A stretch of 6,858 bases of DNA from a bacterium. GTDB taxonomy: Bacteria; Ratteibacteria; UBA8468; B48-G9; JAFGKM01. The notes beneath the pieces were generated by a model, which saw nothing but the letters and a program-made list of their open reading frames with translations, searched no databases and had not been told where the DNA came from. The translations under genes were made by a program, and so were the position numbers. The stretch covers positions 1 through 6,858 of the forward strand of contig DAOOVW010000063.1 of NCBI GenBank assembly GCA_035370465.1. Direction: 5' to 3'. Below are positions 6,047 to 6,858 of this stretch, in pieces. Each line of letters begins with the position of its first letter. Position 1 is the first letter of the stretch.

Positions 6047-6346
6047 TCAAAATTGAAAATGGGATTTAATTATATGAATTTTTTCCTCACAACTGCCAAT
6101 CTCTTTCTGCCCCTTTATAGCACTTACTTTCAATAAATATTCTCCTGCTGTTAAATTCACCGGGTTTATCCCAAATTTTACATAGTTGTTTCCATCTGCT
6201 TTTATCTCTGTCAAATAATTATTCTCTTTATTACTTATTTCAAATTTGAATTTCACATCTTTTAATTCCCCTTCTCCTAAATTTATCCTTATATTACCTT
6301 CAATTTGTTTGTCTGTTGTATAAACCTGAGCAAGTTTTATTTTCAT
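6047..6346 (-). CDS. open 99-codon tail of the decayed gene (Ig-like domain)
   Basis: This is the longest intact reading frame in the decayed region. It begins at an ATG (6346) with no Shine-Dalgarno before it, and its sequence reads smoothly into upstream fragments: SIRDENK in one frame joins KIKLAQVYTTD in this one. It is therefore better seen as the C-terminal piece of the larger protein than as a separate gene. The alternating hydrophobic pattern, the segment NPVNLTAGEYLLKVSAIKG and the absence of cysteine pairs or catalytic motifs suggest a beta-sandwich linker domain. It might be translated only if reinitiation occurs. As an independent gene it is doubtful. Confidence 0.35.
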   Translation of the reverse strand: MKIKLAQVYTTDKQIEGNIRINLGEGELKDVKFKFEISNKENNYLTEIKADGNNYVKFGINPVNLTAGEYLLKVSAIKGQKEIGSCEEKIHIIKSHFQF

Positions 6347-6858
6347 CTCTAATACTTACGGTAAATATATCCCCTTTACATAATATGTTGAATAATCTCT
6401 CCCAATTTCTACATTTGCTATTTGTTAAAATTCTTTCCCCTTCCCAAATGATATTAGCCAAATTCCTTCGGCTGATGAAATCCTCCTGTCGTTACTTTCC
6501 ATTGACTTAGTTCATTTATCTCCCAGTTGGTATGACAAAAATTCGCTCCCCAAATACACCCCTTCGGCACACTCCTTAATCCAAAATCACTAAATGCCTA
6601 AATTCCGCCATAATTAGGCACTAAGTAAGTTTATTATATCATATATTCATCACAGCAACAGGGTTTTTTAACAAAGGTAGATGCTATACTTAATGCCTAT
6701 ATGAACATTATAAGAAGAAAATATGTCTTTATCCCCATTTGAGTTTATACATACAGTAAAAACATTTCCCCTCACCTTAAATCCCTCAGGCGTAGTCCAC
6801 ATGCTATCCCTTACCCACATCTTCTACAATCCTCTTGGATAAAGAGATTCCCTTTGCT
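6047..6858 (-). pseudogene. decayed CBM9-like carbohydrate-binding protein gene, 3' part
   Basis: Pieces of one protein can be read on the minus strand in all three frames. The first (6820-6668) contains NVFTVCINSNGDKD, resembling the start of a CBM9-like domain; it follows an in-frame TAG (6826-6824) and ends at TAA. The second (6597-6454) reads FSDFGLRSVPKGCIWGANF and then QWKVTTGGFHQPKEFG, the hallmark WxxNF and FHxPxxFG pattern of CBM9-like domains. The frame then shifts to ANIIWEGERILT (6458-6423) and again to IANVEIGRDYSTYYVKG (6421-6371), which meets a TAA at 6358-6356. The last 99 codons (6346-6047) remain open and look like an Ig-like beta-sandwich (AGEYLLKV near the end). The gene runs off the window, so its full size, signal peptide and catalytic part are unseen. 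Such domains normally attach extracellular enzymes to polysaccharide. Sequencing indels near a contig end are an alternative to true decay. Confidence 0.7.

Noticed and set aside
5826..6056. A plus-strand 76-codon frame that looks like a hydrophobic membrane peptide.
   Set aside because: The hydrophobicity comes from the T-rich phased tracts; there is no Shine-Dalgarno and it runs antisense into the oxidase start.
6047..6858. Programmed ribosomal frameshifting to explain the split CBM9-like protein.
   Set aside because: Multiple frame changes in both directions plus in-frame stops and no slippery-site pattern fit decay or sequencing error, not programmed recoding.

Overview
This is an AT-rich bacterial window (about 30% G+C by eye) with tightly packed genes, Shine-Dalgarno-led starts, sigma70-like promoters and arginine encoded only by AGA/AGG. 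CpG is strongly depleted in the intact genes. The gene set is cytosolic sugar and small-molecule catabolism typical of uncultured heterotrophs that degrade polysaccharides. A deep-branching candidate phylum such as an Omnitrophota/Ratteibacteria relative would fit, but that placement is only a guess from style and content.

Left part (1-2125, + strand): a near-consensus promoter whose -35 lies inside a palindrome drives a two-gene operon. It encodes a sugar phosphate isomerase/epimerase-type TIM barrel and, starting at a TTG, a uroporphyrinogen-decarboxylase-family (URO-D) protein of the kind often acting as a methyltransferase.

Middle (2132-3572, - strand): a second two-gene operon encodes a cytosolic SGNH/GDSL hydrolase followed, with an 8-base overlap, by an amidohydrolase-2 family metal hydrolase. 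It is transcribed divergently from a HAD-IIB (Cof-type) phosphatase (3625-4458, +). The two promoters share their -10 region in a 52-base gap.

Right part: a GlcD-type FAD-linked oxidase (4447-5880, -) overlaps the phosphatase tail-to-tail by 12 bases. Upstream of it lies a 166-base A/T-rich spacer with helically phased T-tracts and a small inverted repeat. Beyond that (6047-6858, -) is the broken 3' part of a gene for a secreted-type carbohydrate-binding protein. CBM9-like sequence is spread over three reading frames with in-frame stops, followed by an intact-looking 99-codon Ig-like tail.

Taken together, an ester hydrolase, a metal-dependent hydrolase, a sugar isomerase, a sugar-phosphate-type phosphatase and a 2-hydroxyacid-type dehydrogenase suggest catabolism of modified sugars or sugar acids. 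No gene fixes the substrate. I see no tRNA, rRNA, CRISPR array, insertion sequence or phage gene. I found no convincing novel system; the most interesting items are the decayed CBM9 gene, the shared divergent promoter and the palindromic -35.
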